From Bryobacterales bacterium (GTDB lineage: Bacteria > Acidobacteriota > Terriglobia > Bryobacterales > Bryobacteraceae), in the NCBI GenBank assembly GCA_003142355.1, contig PLMF01000227.1, positions 56,324 through 69,578 of the forward strand: a stretch of DNA of 13,255 bases, written 5' to 3'. The notes under the pieces are model-generated. The model searched no databases and was not told the origin of the DNA. It saw only the letters and a list, made by a program, of their open reading frames with translations. Positions 1-7,581 of this stretch are shown here, piece after piece (within the stretch, counting starts at the first letter, position 1; every line of letters begins with the position of its first letter). The position numbers and the translations under genes were made by a program.

Positions 1-138
1 CTGGCGATGCGGAGCGGTGATTTCGTCATCCAACTCGACGCTGTAGTGGGCCACGTTCCTGATCGCCGCCAGGTAGCAATCCAGCACCATGTCCCTCGCC
101 GCATGGCACTGTTCCAGCTCGTTTTGAATCGAGGTCAT
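1..138 (-). CDS. Hypothetical protein, N-terminal part only
   Basis: An open reading frame starts with ATG at 138 and runs off the left edge, leaving 46 readable codons beginning MTSIQNELEQCHAARDM. The visible part is helical-looking, amphipathic and rich in Glu/Asp, with no signal peptide or membrane segment. No strong Shine-Dalgarno precedes the ATG. The frame is open with GC-rich third positions like the neighbouring genes, which supports coding. I do not recognise the family; the catalytic or diagnostic part would lie outside the window. It is divergent from lexA, sharing the 180-bp intergenic region with it. Confidence 0.55.
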   Translation of the reverse strand, partial: MTSIQNELEQCHAARDMVLDCYLAAIRNVAHYSVELDDEITAPHRQ

Positions 139-193
139 ACGTTGTCGCCCAACAGAGACTATCGGCAGATCGCGGAATCTCTTTAGGTTGGGG

Positions 194-265
194 CCAGCGG
201 TCAGCGATCGGCTTTCAGCTTTCAGCCAACACCGGCTCGGCTGATTGCGGACGGCTGATCGCTGG
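194..265. repeat. Imperfect inverted repeat in the lexA upstream region
   Basis: The 12-bp arm at 194-205 (CCAGCGGTCAGC) matches the reverse complement of 254-265 at 11 of 12 positions. Between them lie further copies of related words: AGCGATCGGC at 203-212 and a tandem TTTCAGC at 214-227. The stretch looks like a degenerate dispersed intergenic repeat made of short GCTGATCGCTG/CTTTCAGC words rather than a single clean operator. A genome-wide search would decide between a repeat family and a local regulatory structure. Confidence 0.4.
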
Positions 266-273
266 AAGCTTAC

Positions 274-302
274 TTGCTTTTCTCTTTTTGTTCGCCCACA
301 AT
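274..302 (+). promoter_or_regulatory. Possible lexA promoter with TTGT-N6-ACAA dyad
   Basis: TTGCTT (274-279) and CACAAT (297-302) are separated by 17 bp, a plausible but weak sigma-70-like pair ending 16 bp before the lexA start. A small dyad TTGT (288-291) / ACAA (298-301) overlaps the putative -10 and could be an autoregulatory operator, as lexA genes usually control themselves. No known LexA box (CTGT-N8-ACAG or GAAC-N4-GTTC) is seen here, so this is only a candidate. Confidence 0.25.
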
Positions 303-318
303 AGCTTTAGGGATTAAC

Positions 319-942
319 ATGGCACTGACGAAGCGGCAAAAGCAGGTGCTGGATTTCATTGCCGGTTTCATCGACGAAAACGGCTACTGCCCCAGCTATG
401 AAGAGATTGCGGGGGGCCTGGATCTGGCTTCGCTGGCCACGGTGCACAAGCACATCTCGGTTCTCGAAGCCAAGAATTACTTGAAGCGCGGGTTCAACCA
501 GAGCCGTTCGCTGGAGCTGGCGCCCAAATACGTGCAGGAGCAGCGGCGCACGAAACCGCCGGCGCTGGAGATCCCGCTGCTGGGCCGCATCGCCGCCGGC
601 GCCCCGGTCGAGTCGGTCGAGCAGCGGGAGATGCTGAATTTTGCCGACTTCGCCGCCGGCGGCAACACCTTCGCGCTCGAAGTGACAGGCAATTCCATGA
701 TCGACGACCACATCTGCGACGGCGACTTCATCCTGCTCGAGCGAGTCGCCGAGGCGCACGACGGCGATATCGTAGTGGCGCTCGTGGCGGTGCACGAGAC
801 CACCCTGAAGCGGCTATACCGCGAACCGGGAGACATGGTCCGCCTGCAGCCCGCCAATTCCGCGCTGAAACCGATCCTGGTTCCTGCCCGGGACGTCCAG
901 GTGCAGGGCCGCTTGCTGGCCGTGCTTCGAAAGTATAAGTGA
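319..942 (+). CDS. lexA: LexA repressor (SOS regulator, self-cleaving)
   Basis: This encodes a 207-aa transcriptional repressor of the SOS DNA-damage response that cleaves itself when stimulated by RecA-ssDNA filaments. Residues 1-70 form the LexA winged helix-turn-helix (MALTKRQKQVLDFI..., GYCPSYEEIA, TVHKHISVLE). Residues 84-207 are the S24 peptidase domain. The Ala-Gly scissile bond is A93-G94, the nucleophile is S126 in GNSM, and the general-base lysine is K164 in TTLKR. Length and domain order are those of normal bacterial LexA. An upstream in-frame ATG at 274 would add 15 residues unlike the family; ATG 319 has a proper ribosome-binding site (TTTAGGGATT) and begins at the conserved domain. 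No error-prone polymerase or other SOS gene lies next to it. Convergent with the DUF2934 gene. Confidence 0.95.
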   Translation: MALTKRQKQVLDFIAGFIDENGYCPSYEEIAGGLDLASLATVHKHISVLEAKNYLKRGFNQSRSLELAPKYVQEQRRTKPPALEIPLLGRIAAGAPVESVEQREMLNFADFAAGGNTFALEVTGNSMIDDHICDGDFILLERVAEAHDGDIVVALVAVHETTLKRLYREPGDMVRLQPANSALKPILVPARDVQVQGRLLAVLRKYK

Positions 943-988
943 AGGTTGCGCGGTAGCGATTGGGGACCCGGGCGACGTCCGCGGCGGC

Positions 989-1255
989 TTAATTCCCGCG
1001 GAGTTCCCGCTCGGAGCGGAGCCAATCTTCTTCGGAGGAACCGCCGGCATAACCACGAGCTTCCCAGTAGGAATATGCAAGACGCGCGATTTCATCCTGG
1101 GACGGCCCACTTACAGCCGCGCTGGCGGCCGGCTCCGACGGCTTCTCAGCCGGGGAGGCGGAACGTTTCGCGCGCCGGGCGCTGGCGGAATTGCGGCGCG
1201 GCGGTGCGGCTGCGGAGACAACTAGATCGTTCTCGGAAATGCGTTTTCTTGGCAT
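989..1255 (-). CDS. Small DUF2934 family protein
   Basis: An 88-aa protein starting at ATG 1255, with GAAAG 6 nt upstream. Residues 1-52 are a basic, low-complexity Ala/Ser/Pro/Arg segment. Residues 53-85 carry the DUF2934 signature: DEIARLAYSYWEARG followed by GSSEEDWLRSERELR. DUF2934 proteins are short and of unknown function, and are frequent in Acidobacteria and some Proteobacteria; the basic N-terminus is usual. No catalytic residues can be named. The gene converges on lexA with a 46-bp gap and has its own AT-rich upstream region, including TAGAAT on the minus strand at 1296-1301 as a possible -10. The larger plus-strand frame over the same bases has no family resemblance and is taken as a shadow. 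Confidence 0.82.
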   Translation of the reverse strand: MPRKRISENDLVVSAAAPPRRNSASARRAKRSASPAEKPSEPAASAAVSGPSQDEIARLAYSYWEARGYAGGSSEEDWLRSERELRGN

Positions 1256-1410
1256 ATTGTCTTTCGGTGCTCTGAGAGTAAACTGCTTCTCTAGTATTCT
1301 AACCTATTTGACCAAAAAATCGTATTAAAACTTTCTATCAATCCCATTACAACTGCGGCGCCGGCGGGCCACGCCCGATGCCGGTCTTGCCGCCCGTGGG
1401 TTTGCCTTTT

Positions 1411-1440
1411 TCGGACGGCGCTGTCCGACTAGTGTATATT
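1411..1440 (+). promoter_or_regulatory. Palindromic candidate operator plus -10 element before nfeD
   Basis: The 18-bp sequence TCGGACGGCGCTGTCCGA (1411-1428) is self-complementary except for one base pair (positions 7 and 12 of the unit), so it is nearly a perfect dyad. It occupies the place of the -35 region for TATATT at 1435-1440, a good -10 match. It is not followed by a T-run on either strand, so a terminator is unlikely. If this -10 is used, transcription would begin about 3 nt before the nfeD TTG start. The rest of 1256-1410 is AT-rich at its left half and holds no recognisable gene. Confidence 0.4.
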
Positions 1441-1449
1441 TAGGTTAGA

Positions 1450-2727
1450 TTGCGGAAGAGTGGAGTTCCGGCGTTGGCGCTTGCGCTACTGGCGCAGGCC
1501 GCGTTTGCCGCCCCAAAAGTAATTGCGGTGGACGTGGACGGCATGGTGCACCCCATCACCGTTGAAATCGTGAGCAGCGCCATCGCGCAGGCGAAAGCGG
1601 AGAACGCGTCGCTGCTCCTCGTCCGTCTCAACACGCCCGGCGGGCTGATGGATGCGATGCGCGAGATCATCGAGAAGATCGTCTCCTCGCCCGTCCCGGT
1701 AGTGACCTATGTCGCGCCCAGCGGAGGACGCGCCGCTTCCGCGGGCTTCTTCATCCTGGAGTCCGGCGACGTGGCGGCCATGGCCCCTGGAACCAACACC
1801 GGCGCGGCGCACCCCGTGCTGATGGGCGGCGAAATGGACGCCGTCATGAAACAGAAAGTGGAGAACGACGCCGCCGCCTACCTGCGCAGCATCTGCGCCA
1901 AGCGCGGGCGCAACAGCTCGCTGGCGGAAACCACGGTCCGCGAAAGCAGGTCCTTCACCGAGCGCGAGGCGCTGGAACAGCACCTGGCCGATCTCATCGC
2001 GCCCAACGAGCAGGCCCTGCTTTCCGCCCTGAATGGCCGCGTGGTCACGCGCTTCGACGGCAGCACGCAGACGCTCGACACCGCCGGGGCGGTCATCGAG
2101 GTCTATCAGAAGTCGCTGCGCCAGTCTATGATCGCCGCCATCGCCGATCCCAATATCGCCCTGGTGCTGCTGGTGATCGGCGCGCTGGGCCTGTATGTCG
2201 AGTTCTCTTCGCCGGGGCTGATCGCTCCAGGCGTGATGGGAGCCATTCTCGTGTTGTTGGGACTTTCCGCCATATCGGTGCTGCCCATCAACTGGTTGGG
2301 CGCGGCCCTCATGCTGCTGGCCTTCGCCCTGTTCGTGCTCGAGGCCAAGCTCGCGTCGCACGGCATTCTGGGCGTGGGAGGGGCGGTGGCCATGGTGTTG
2401 GGGGCCGTGATGCTGATCGACAGTCCGTTTCCCGAAATGCGCATTCATTGGAGCACGGCCATCGCGCTGGCGCTGCCGTTTTCCCTCATCACCGTTTTGC
2501 TGCTTTCGCTCGTCCTGCGCGCGCGGCGCCTGAAAGTGGAGACCGGCTCCGCGGGCATGGTGGGCGAGACGGGCGCCGCTATTACCGACCTGGCGCCGGA
2601 GGGCAAAGTTTTTGTGCACGGCGAATATTGGGACGCGGTGTCGTCCCGGCCGGTGGCCGCCGGGACGCGCGTCCAGGTCAAGGCCATCGACAAATTGAAA
2701 CTCACGGTAGAACCCGTTCCGGACTAA
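1450..2727 (+). CDS. nfeD: NfeD-type membrane-bound serine protease (ClpP-class)
   Basis: A 425-aa membrane protein of the long NfeD (1510-N/1510-C) type, which in archaea cleaves the C-terminus of partner stomatins. The signal sequence is residues 5-21, with a cleavage-like AFAAP. The ClpP/crotonase-fold protease domain spans about 23-205 and contains NTPGG (61-65) and the nucleophile S97 in GGRAASAGFF. The general-base lysine is probably K134 or K136 in MKQKVEND. Four to five membrane helices lie at about 236-357. Residues 365-425 form the soluble OB-fold NfeD domain ending in VQVKAIDKLKLTVEP. The only plausible start is TTG at 1450, since a stop (TAG 1441) precedes it in frame; its ribosome site (TAGGTTAGA) is weak. 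It is the first gene of the operon, and its partner stomatin follows 12 nt downstream, the classic pairing. Confidence 0.93.
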   Translation: MRKSGVPALALALLAQAAFAAPKVIAVDVDGMVHPITVEIVSSAIAQAKAENASLLLVRLNTPGGLMDAMREIIEKIVSSPVPVVTYVAPSGGRAASAGFFILESGDVAAMAPGTNTGAAHPVLMGGEMDAVMKQKVENDAAAYLRSICAKRGRNSSLAETTVRESRSFTEREALEQHLADLIAPNEQALLSALNGRVVTRFDGSTQTLDTAGAVIEVYQKSLRQSMIAAIADPNIALVLLVIGALGLYVEFSSPGLIAPGVMGAILVLLGLSAISVLPINWLGAALMLLAFALFVLEAKLASHGILGVGGAVAMVLGAVMLIDSPFPEMRIHWSTAIALALPFSLITVLLLSLVLRARRLKVETGSAGMVGETGAAITDLAPEGKVFVHGEYWDAVSSRPVAAGTRVQVKAIDKLKLTVEPVPD

Positions 2728-2739
2728 GAGGAGGCTGAA

Positions 2740-3528
2740 ATGATCGATGTCACCACCGTTGGCGTAATCATTGTGGTTCTGTACCTGCTGACTTCCATCA
2801 AGATTCTGCGGGAATATGAGCGCGGCGTAATCTTCCGGCTCGGCCGCGTGCTGCCGCAGCCGAAAGGCCCTGGCATCATCCTGGTGTTTGCACCCATCGA
2901 CCGCATCGTGCGCGTTTCGCTGCGCGTCGACACCCTCGAGGTGCCGTCGCAAGACGTGATCACGCGTGACAACGTCACGGTGAAGGTCAACGCCGTCATC
3001 TACTTCCGTGTCTTGGATCCGCGGTTGGCAATCCTGGAGGTTTCGAATTTCCTCTACGCCACCTCGCAGCTTGCTCAAACCACGCTGCGCAGCGTGCTGG
3101 GCGAAGTGGACCTCGACACCTTGCTCAGCCAGCGCGAAAAGCTCAACGTGCGGCTGCAATCCATTCTGGACCAGCACACCTCGCCCTGGGGCGTGAAGGT
3201 GACCATGGTGGAAGTGAAGCAGGTGGACCTCGCCGAGTCGATGATCCGCGTTATCGCGCGCCAGGCGGAGGCCGAACGCGAGCGGCGCGCCAAGGTCATC
3301 CATGCCGAAGGCGAGTACATGGCCGCGGAGAAGCTGGCCATGGCCGCGGAAGTCATCCAGAAACAGCCGGCGGCGCTTCAATTGCGGTATCTCCAGACCC
3401 TGGTCGAGATCGGCGTCGAGAAGAACACCACCATCGTATTCCCCCTGCCGCTGGATATAATTACGTCATTGGGGCGCGCCCTGGACCGCGTAGGCACGGG
3501 CGGCGAGGCGGGCGTCGCAAAATCGTAA
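2740..3528 (+). CDS. Stomatin-like SPFH/band 7 (slipin) membrane protein
   Basis: A 262-aa integral membrane scaffold protein of the SPFH family. These form oligomers in membrane microdomains and are partners or substrates of NfeD proteases. One N-terminal membrane segment (about 5-20) is followed by the SPFH domain ([13 protein letters not shown] at 24-36 through [19 protein letters not shown]), a Glu/Arg/Ala-rich coiled coil (about 172-206), and the C-terminal hydrophobic [11 protein letters not shown] (230-240), the kind of segment cleaved by the protease. A perfect AGGAGG sits 6 nt before the ATG, the strongest ribosome site in the operon, suggesting high expression. Length and layout are standard for bacterial slipin-2 proteins. 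Confidence 0.94.
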   Translation: MIDVTTVGVIIVVLYLLTSIKILREYERGVIFRLGRVLPQPKGPGIILVFAPIDRIVRVSLRVDTLEVPSQDVITRDNVTVKVNAVIYFRVLDPRLAILEVSNFLYATSQLAQTTLRSVLGEVDLDTLLSQREKLNVRLQSILDQHTSPWGVKVTMVEVKQVDLAESMIRVIARQAEAERERRAKVIHAEGEYMAAEKLAMAAEVIQKQPAALQLRYLQTLVEIGVEKNTTIVFPLPLDIITSLGRALDRVGTGGEAGVAKS

Positions 3529-3531
3529 ACC

Positions 3532-4146
3532 ATGAGAAACAACGAAACCGGCGAATTCGAACTGTTGGTGGGCAACCGGCAACTGCTGAGCGGCTTCTTC
3601 ATCGTCGTTCTGCTGTTCGTAGTGGCGTTCTCCATGGGCTATATCGTGGGGCGGAACTCTTCGCCTTCGGCCAAATTGCAGACCGAAACGGCTTCCTCGG
3701 CCGGCACCGCGTCCCAGATGCCGGAGACCCGTCCCCAACCGGTGGCACAGGCTCCGGCGGCAGGCGGGCCGACGGGCGAGACGATTCCCCCCCCAGCCAA
3801 CGCCCCGCCCGCCAACACTCCGCCGCAACCTACCACGCAGCCCGAGCACGGGCCGCAATCGGCTGCACCGGCGGCTACCGCGCCACCCATTGCGCCGCCT
3901 CCGGCCGCCCCGCCGCCACTCGAAGCTACGCCCGGATCGTATTGGCAGGTTCTCGCAACGGCCAGCCAGACCTCCGCCGATGCCATGCGTCAGACCATGA
4001 AGGACAAGGGCTTCCCGGCGTCTTTGCAGCCCGGCCCCAACAACCTGATCCGCGTGCTGATCGGGCCGTATACCGACAAGCAGTCCCTGGGCCGCGCCAA
4101 AACGGAACTGGAAAACGCCGGCGTCCATCCGGTCCTCCTGAAGTAG
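3532..4146 (+). CDS. Membrane-anchored SPOR-domain protein with Pro-rich linker
   Basis: A 204-aa bitopic protein with a short cytoplasmic N-terminus, one membrane helix at about 19-40 (FFIVVLLFVVAFSMGYIVG) and a long Pro/Ala-rich extended linker (about 45-132). The C-terminal SPOR domain (about 135-204) reads YWQVLATASQTSADAMRQ, then IRVLIGPYTDKQSLGRAK and GVHPVLLK. SPOR domains bind denuded glycan strands of peptidoglycan, usually at division septa. The architecture resembles FtsN/DedD without extra catalytic domains. It starts 3 nt after the SPFH stop with no clear Shine-Dalgarno, so it is probably translationally coupled. A cell-wall binding role is inferred from the fold; no septal targeting is shown here. 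Confidence 0.9.
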   Translation: MRNNETGEFELLVGNRQLLSGFFIVVLLFVVAFSMGYIVGRNSSPSAKLQTETASSAGTASQMPETRPQPVAQAPAAGGPTGETIPPPANAPPANTPPQPTTQPEHGPQSAAPAATAPPIAPPPAAPPPLEATPGSYWQVLATASQTSADAMRQTMKDKGFPASLQPGPNNLIRVLIGPYTDKQSLGRAKTELENAGVHPVLLK

Positions 4147-4147
4147 C

Positions 4148-5047
4148 GTGGGCGATTCCCTGGTACAGCTCGCCGCGGCGCCGCGACCCCGGCTTCCGGC
4201 GTGGGCGCGCAACAGCCGCACCGATTTCGAATCGCTCAACCGGGTCAAGCGCGGCCTCCGGCTCCTGAACCTCCACACCGTGTGCGAATCGGCGCGCTGC
4301 CCCAACATCCACGAGTGCTTCCACCGTGGCGCCGCCACCTTCCTGATTCTGGGCGAGCGCTGCACGCGCGGCTGCGGTTTCTGCTCGGTGCCCAAGGGTG
4401 ACCCCGTCAAACACGATATGCGCCTCGACCCCGCCGAGCCCGCCAACGTGGCCCGCATGGCCGCCGAAATGAAACTGCGCCACGTGGTGATCACCAGCGT
4501 GAACCGCGACGACTTGCCGGACGGCGGCTCGCACCATTTCGCCGCCACCGTGCGCGCAGTGCGGCGCGCGCTTCCCCAGGCGCGGGTGGAAGTGCTGACG
4601 CCCGACTTCTGCGGCGACCACGGCGCCGTTGCCCGCGTGCTCGATGCCGGGCCGCACGTCTTCAACCACAACGTCGAGACGGTTCCGCGGCTCTACCGCC
4701 GCGTGCGCCCGCAGGCCGATTACCGGCAGTCGCTCGACGTGCTGGCGTTCGCGCGGTGCTATTCCGAAAGCGTGCTCACCAAATCGGGCTTCATGCTCGG
4801 GCTGGGCGAAACCGAAGACGAGGTTCGCGCGCTGCTTCGCGATCTGCGCGCGGCGGGCGCCGGCGTGGTCACCATCGGCCAATACCTCCAGCCCACGCGC
4901 CGCAACCTGCTGGTGGCCGCATTCATCGATCCGGGCCGGTTCCAGGCCTATCGCGATTACGGCCTGGCGCTGGGTTTCCGGACGGTGTTCAGCGGTCCGC
5001 TGGTGCGCAGTTCCTACATGGCCGAGGCGGTGAGCGGCCCGTGCTGA
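4148..5047 (+). CDS. lipA: Lipoyl synthase (radical SAM)
   Basis: A 299-aa radical SAM enzyme that inserts two sulfurs into protein-bound octanoyl groups to make the lipoyl cofactor of pyruvate and 2-oxoglutarate dehydrogenases and the glycine cleavage system. The auxiliary [4Fe-4S] cluster cysteines are C46, C51 and C57 (CESARCPNIHEC). The radical SAM cluster is C72-x3-C76-x2-C79 (CTRGCGFC). The C-terminal RSSYMAE (287-293) supplies the serine ligand of the auxiliary cluster. Other family blocks include VITSVNRDDLPDGG, FNHNVETV, KSGFMLGLGE and QYLQPT. The start is GTG at 4148, 1 nt after the SPOR stop. No lipB or dehydrogenase gene is nearby. All key residues are present, so it should be active. 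Confidence 0.97.
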   Translation: MGDSLVQLAAAPRPRLPAWARNSRTDFESLNRVKRGLRLLNLHTVCESARCPNIHECFHRGAATFLILGERCTRGCGFCSVPKGDPVKHDMRLDPAEPANVARMAAEMKLRHVVITSVNRDDLPDGGSHHFAATVRAVRRALPQARVEVLTPDFCGDHGAVARVLDAGPHVFNHNVETVPRLYRRVRPQADYRQSLDVLAFARCYSESVLTKSGFMLGLGETEDEVRALLRDLRAAGAGVVTIGQYLQPTRRNLLVAAFIDPGRFQAYRDYGLALGFRTVFSGPLVRSSYMAEAVSGPC

Positions 5048-6534
5048 ACTGGCTGCTGGCACTGCTGTCCGCGGCGCTCCTGGTCCTCTCGTTCCCGCGA
5101 TTCCAGATCGCGTGGCTGGCGCCGGTGGCGCTCGCACCCTTGCTGGTCGCCCTGGCGCGCGAGCCGCGGCCCCTGCGGCGTTTCCTGCTGGGCTGGGCGT
5201 CGGGCGTGGTCTATTGGTTCGGCGTCTGTTACTGGATCCAGTTCGTGCTCTCGTTCCACGGCGGCCTCGGCAACCTGGCCGGCTGGGCCGTGTTCCTGCT
5301 GTTCTGCTTTACCAAGGCGCTGCACATGGGCGTGTTCGCCTGGCTGGCGGGAATCCTCATCCGCCGCTGGTGGGCCGTGCCCGCGGTGGCGGCGCTGTGG
5401 GTGGCGATAGAAGCCACGCACGGGTCACTGGGTTTCGCCTGGCTGGCCCTCGGCAACGCCGGAATCGACATGGAGTTGCCCATGCGCCTGGCGCCCCTAA
5501 CCGGCGTCTACGGCCTTTCGTTCGTCTTCATGACGATGGCCGCCGCCCTGGCCCTGGCAGCCCTACGGCGCTCGCGTCTGGAGCTGCTGTGGCTGATCCT
5601 GCTGCCCTTCCTGGTCTTCCTGCCGCCCCTGCCGCCCGCCCAGCGCGGCCATGAGACCGCGCTGCTGACCCAGCCCAATATCTCCGAAACCGAGGACTGG
5701 ACGCCCGAATCCATCGACCGGATGGAGCGCCGGCAGGTGATCCTCACCATGCGTGGCGCGCAGTTGGAAACCAGGCAGCCGCCCTCGATCGTGGTTTGGC
5801 CCGAAGTCCCCGCGCCGCTCTACTACGACGAAGACCCGCGCTTTCGCGGCTATGCCGACAACCTGGCTCAAGCCACCCGCGCCTACCTGCTGATGGGCCT
5901 GGTGGCGCACACCGCCGGCGGCGCGCCGCTCAACTCGGCCGCCTTGATTTCGCCCGCCGGCGGCTTGGTGAGCCGTTACGACAAGGTGAACCTGGTTCCA
6001 TTCGGCGAATATGTGCTGTGGCCGCTCGGCCCCATCGCCAGCAAGATCTCCACCGAGCTCGGCGACTTCGTGCCGGGCCGGCGCGTAGTGGTCTCACCCG
6101 TGGGCGATCACAAGATCGGCGCATTCATCTGCTACGAATCCGTGCTGCCCAATTTCGTGCGCCAGTTCGCGGCCGGGGGCGCCGAAGTGCTCGTCAACAT
6201 TTCCAACGACGGCTGGTTCGGCCACAGCGCCGCGCGCTACCAGCACCTGGAAATGGTGCGCATGCGCGCGGCCGAGAACCGCCGCTGGATTCTGCGTTCC
6301 ACCAACGACGGCATAACCGCCACCATCGATTCCGCCGGCCGCTTGCGCGGAACGCTGCCGTTGTACGTGGAAGCCACGTCCTACACCGGGTTCACGTACA
6401 TTTCCGAGCGGACGCCCTACACGCGGTACGGGAATTGGTTCGTGGTGGTTTGCGCGCTGTTGGCGGCGATGGGGTTGCTGGCAGAGTGGATGGCCCTCAG
6501 CCGTGCCGGATCACCAGCACATCGCCGTCCTTGA
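5041..6534 (+). CDS. lnt: Apolipoprotein N-acyltransferase
   Basis: A 497-aa inner-membrane enzyme that N-acylates the diacylglyceryl cysteine of apolipoproteins, the last step of bacterial lipoprotein maturation. About six N-terminal membrane helices (about 3-200) are followed by the periplasmic nitrilase-like domain (about 205-455) and a final helix (about 464-485). The Glu-Lys-Cys triad is visible: E255 in VVWPEVPAP, K315 in YDKVNLVPFGEY and C364 in GAFICYESVLP. NISNDGWFG (386-394) and the RAAENRRW block (409-416) are also typical. The start is GTG at 5041, overlapping the lipA stop by 7 nt; a longer frame upstream exists but only antisense-like shadow residues precede the GTG. The last 38 bp overlap the convergent YchF-like gene. 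Length is normal for the family. Confidence 0.96.
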   Translation: MLNWLLALLSAALLVLSFPRFQIAWLAPVALAPLLVALAREPRPLRRFLLGWASGVVYWFGVCYWIQFVLSFHGGLGNLAGWAVFLLFCFTKALHMGVFAWLAGILIRRWWAVPAVAALWVAIEATHGSLGFAWLALGNAGIDMELPMRLAPLTGVYGLSFVFMTMAAALALAALRRSRLELLWLILLPFLVFLPPLPPAQRGHETALLTQPNISETEDWTPESIDRMERRQVILTMRGAQLETRQPPSIVVWPEVPAPLYYDEDPRFRGYADNLAQATRAYLLMGLVAHTAGGAPLNSAALISPAGGLVSRYDKVNLVPFGEYVLWPLGPIASKISTELGDFVPGRRVVVSPVGDHKIGAFICYESVLPNFVRQFAAGGAEVLVNISNDGWFGHSAARYQHLEMVRMRAAENRRWILRSTNDGITATIDSAGRLRGTLPLYVEATSYTGFTYISERTPYTRYGNWFVVVCALLAAMGLLAEWMALSRAGSPAHRRP

Positions 6535-7570
6535 CGATGTACTCTTTCCCTTCCAGCTTGAGCAACCCTTTCTCCCGCGCGCCCGCGTACCCGCCCAGAT
6601 CCACCAGCGATTTCCAGTTCACCACCTCGGCGCGGATGAACTTCTTCTCGAAGTCCGAATGAATCGCGCCCGCGGCCCTCACCGCGGGGGTGTGCATGGG
6701 GATGGTCCACGCCCGGCATTCGTCCTCGCCGGCGGTCAAGAAACTCATCAGCCCCAGCAGCGAATAGGTGGCCGAGATCAACCGCTCGAGGCCAGATTCC
6801 CGCAACCCGTAGCTGGCCAGGTACTCGCGCTGTTCCTCCACCGGCAATTCGGCCAGCTCGGCTTCGATCTTGCCGCACACCGCCGCCGCCGCAACGTGCC
6901 GGCGGCCGGCCAGCACGCCTTCGCGATACTCGCGCTCGCGCTCGTGCAGCTTGCCGGCCTCGTCTTCACCCAGGTTCAGCACGTAGAGTATGGGCTTCTG
7001 CGAGAGGAACTGAAAGCCGCGCAAGCGTTTTTCCGCTTCGGCGTCGAGCTCCAGTTGCCGCAGCGGCTGGTTCGCTTCCAGGGTGGCTTTGCACTTCTCG
7101 AGAAGCTCGAATTCGCGGTCCAGTTCGGGGTTCTTGATCTTCTTGCGGTCCTTTTCCAGACGCTCGAGGCGCTTTTCGACCACCAGCAGGTCGCTGAGCA
7201 TCAGTTCCATCTCCACGTCTTCCAGGTCGCGCACCGGATCGACGGACCCCTTCTCGTGCGCGACGGTGGCGTCCTCGAACAGGCGCAGCACGTGGGCGAA
7301 GGCGTCCACCACCCGCAGGCTGGCCAGGTAGCTGGGATCTCGAAGGCTCTCCTTGGAGACGGAGGGCATGTCCACGTACTCCACCGTGGCGTGCGTGACC
7401 TTAGGCGGTTCGAAGAGGCGCCCCAGTTCTTCGAGACGCGCGTCCGGCACTTTCGCCACGCCGGTGCGCACGGCCGTGGAGCCGATGTGGGTTTCCTGGT
7501 GGACTCCGGTGAGGATCGTGAACAGGGAGGTCTTGCCTGTCATGGGCAAGCCGATAATGGCGGTTCGCAT
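6497..7570 (-). CDS. Divergent YchF/Obg-family P-loop nucleotide-binding protein with TGS domain
   Basis: A 357-aa protein in the YchF (translation-associated ATPase/GTPase) family. The P-loop is GLPMTGKTS (7-15). The YchF-specific helical insert holds GSVDPVRDLEDVEMELMLSDL (108-128) and a charged coiled coil (about 129-185). NLGE (199-202) stands where YchF has its NxxE adenine-recognition motif. The C-terminus (about 280-357) is the TGS domain ending EYIVKDGDVLVIRHG. It departs from canonical YchF in the P-loop (usually GLPNVGKST) and in the switch II region: residues 67-70 are DMPS where DIAG is expected, and the following glycine-rich stretch is shortened. It may be a paralogue of the housekeeping YchF. 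It begins 11 nt after the moxR-type stop with no good Shine-Dalgarno, implying co-transcription. Confidence 0.87.
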   Translation of the reverse strand: MRTAIIGLPMTGKTSLFTILTGVHQETHIGSTAVRTGVAKVPDARLEELGRLFEPPKVTHATVEYVDMPSVSKESLRDPSYLASLRVVDAFAHVLRLFEDATVAHEKGSVDPVRDLEDVEMELMLSDLLVVEKRLERLEKDRKKIKNPELDREFELLEKCKATLEANQPLRQLELDAEAEKRLRGFQFLSQKPILYVLNLGEDEAGKLHEREREYREGVLAGRRHVAAAAVCGKIEAELAELPVEEQREYLASYGLRESGLERLISATYSLLGLMSFLTAGEDECRAWTIPMHTPAVRAAGAIHSDFEKKFIRAEVVNWKSLVDLGGYAGAREKGLLKLEGKEYIVKDGDVLVIRHG

Positions 7571-7581
7571 ATTTGGATTAT

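Noticed and set aside
946..1275. 109-residue plus-strand frame downstream of lexA
   Set aside because: It covers the DUF2934 gene on the other strand, which has a recognisable domain; the plus frame is Arg-rich shadow.
1486..3381. 631-residue open frame on the minus strand across nfeD and the stomatin gene
   Set aside because: It is antisense to two clear genes, is rich in His/Arg/Gln/Asp as expected for a reverse-frame shadow of GC-rich coding DNA, and shows no domain.
3466..5137. Two long minus-strand frames (about 400 residues each) opposite the SPOR and lipA genes
   Set aside because: Low-complexity Arg/Gly/Ala shadow translations over well-supported genes.
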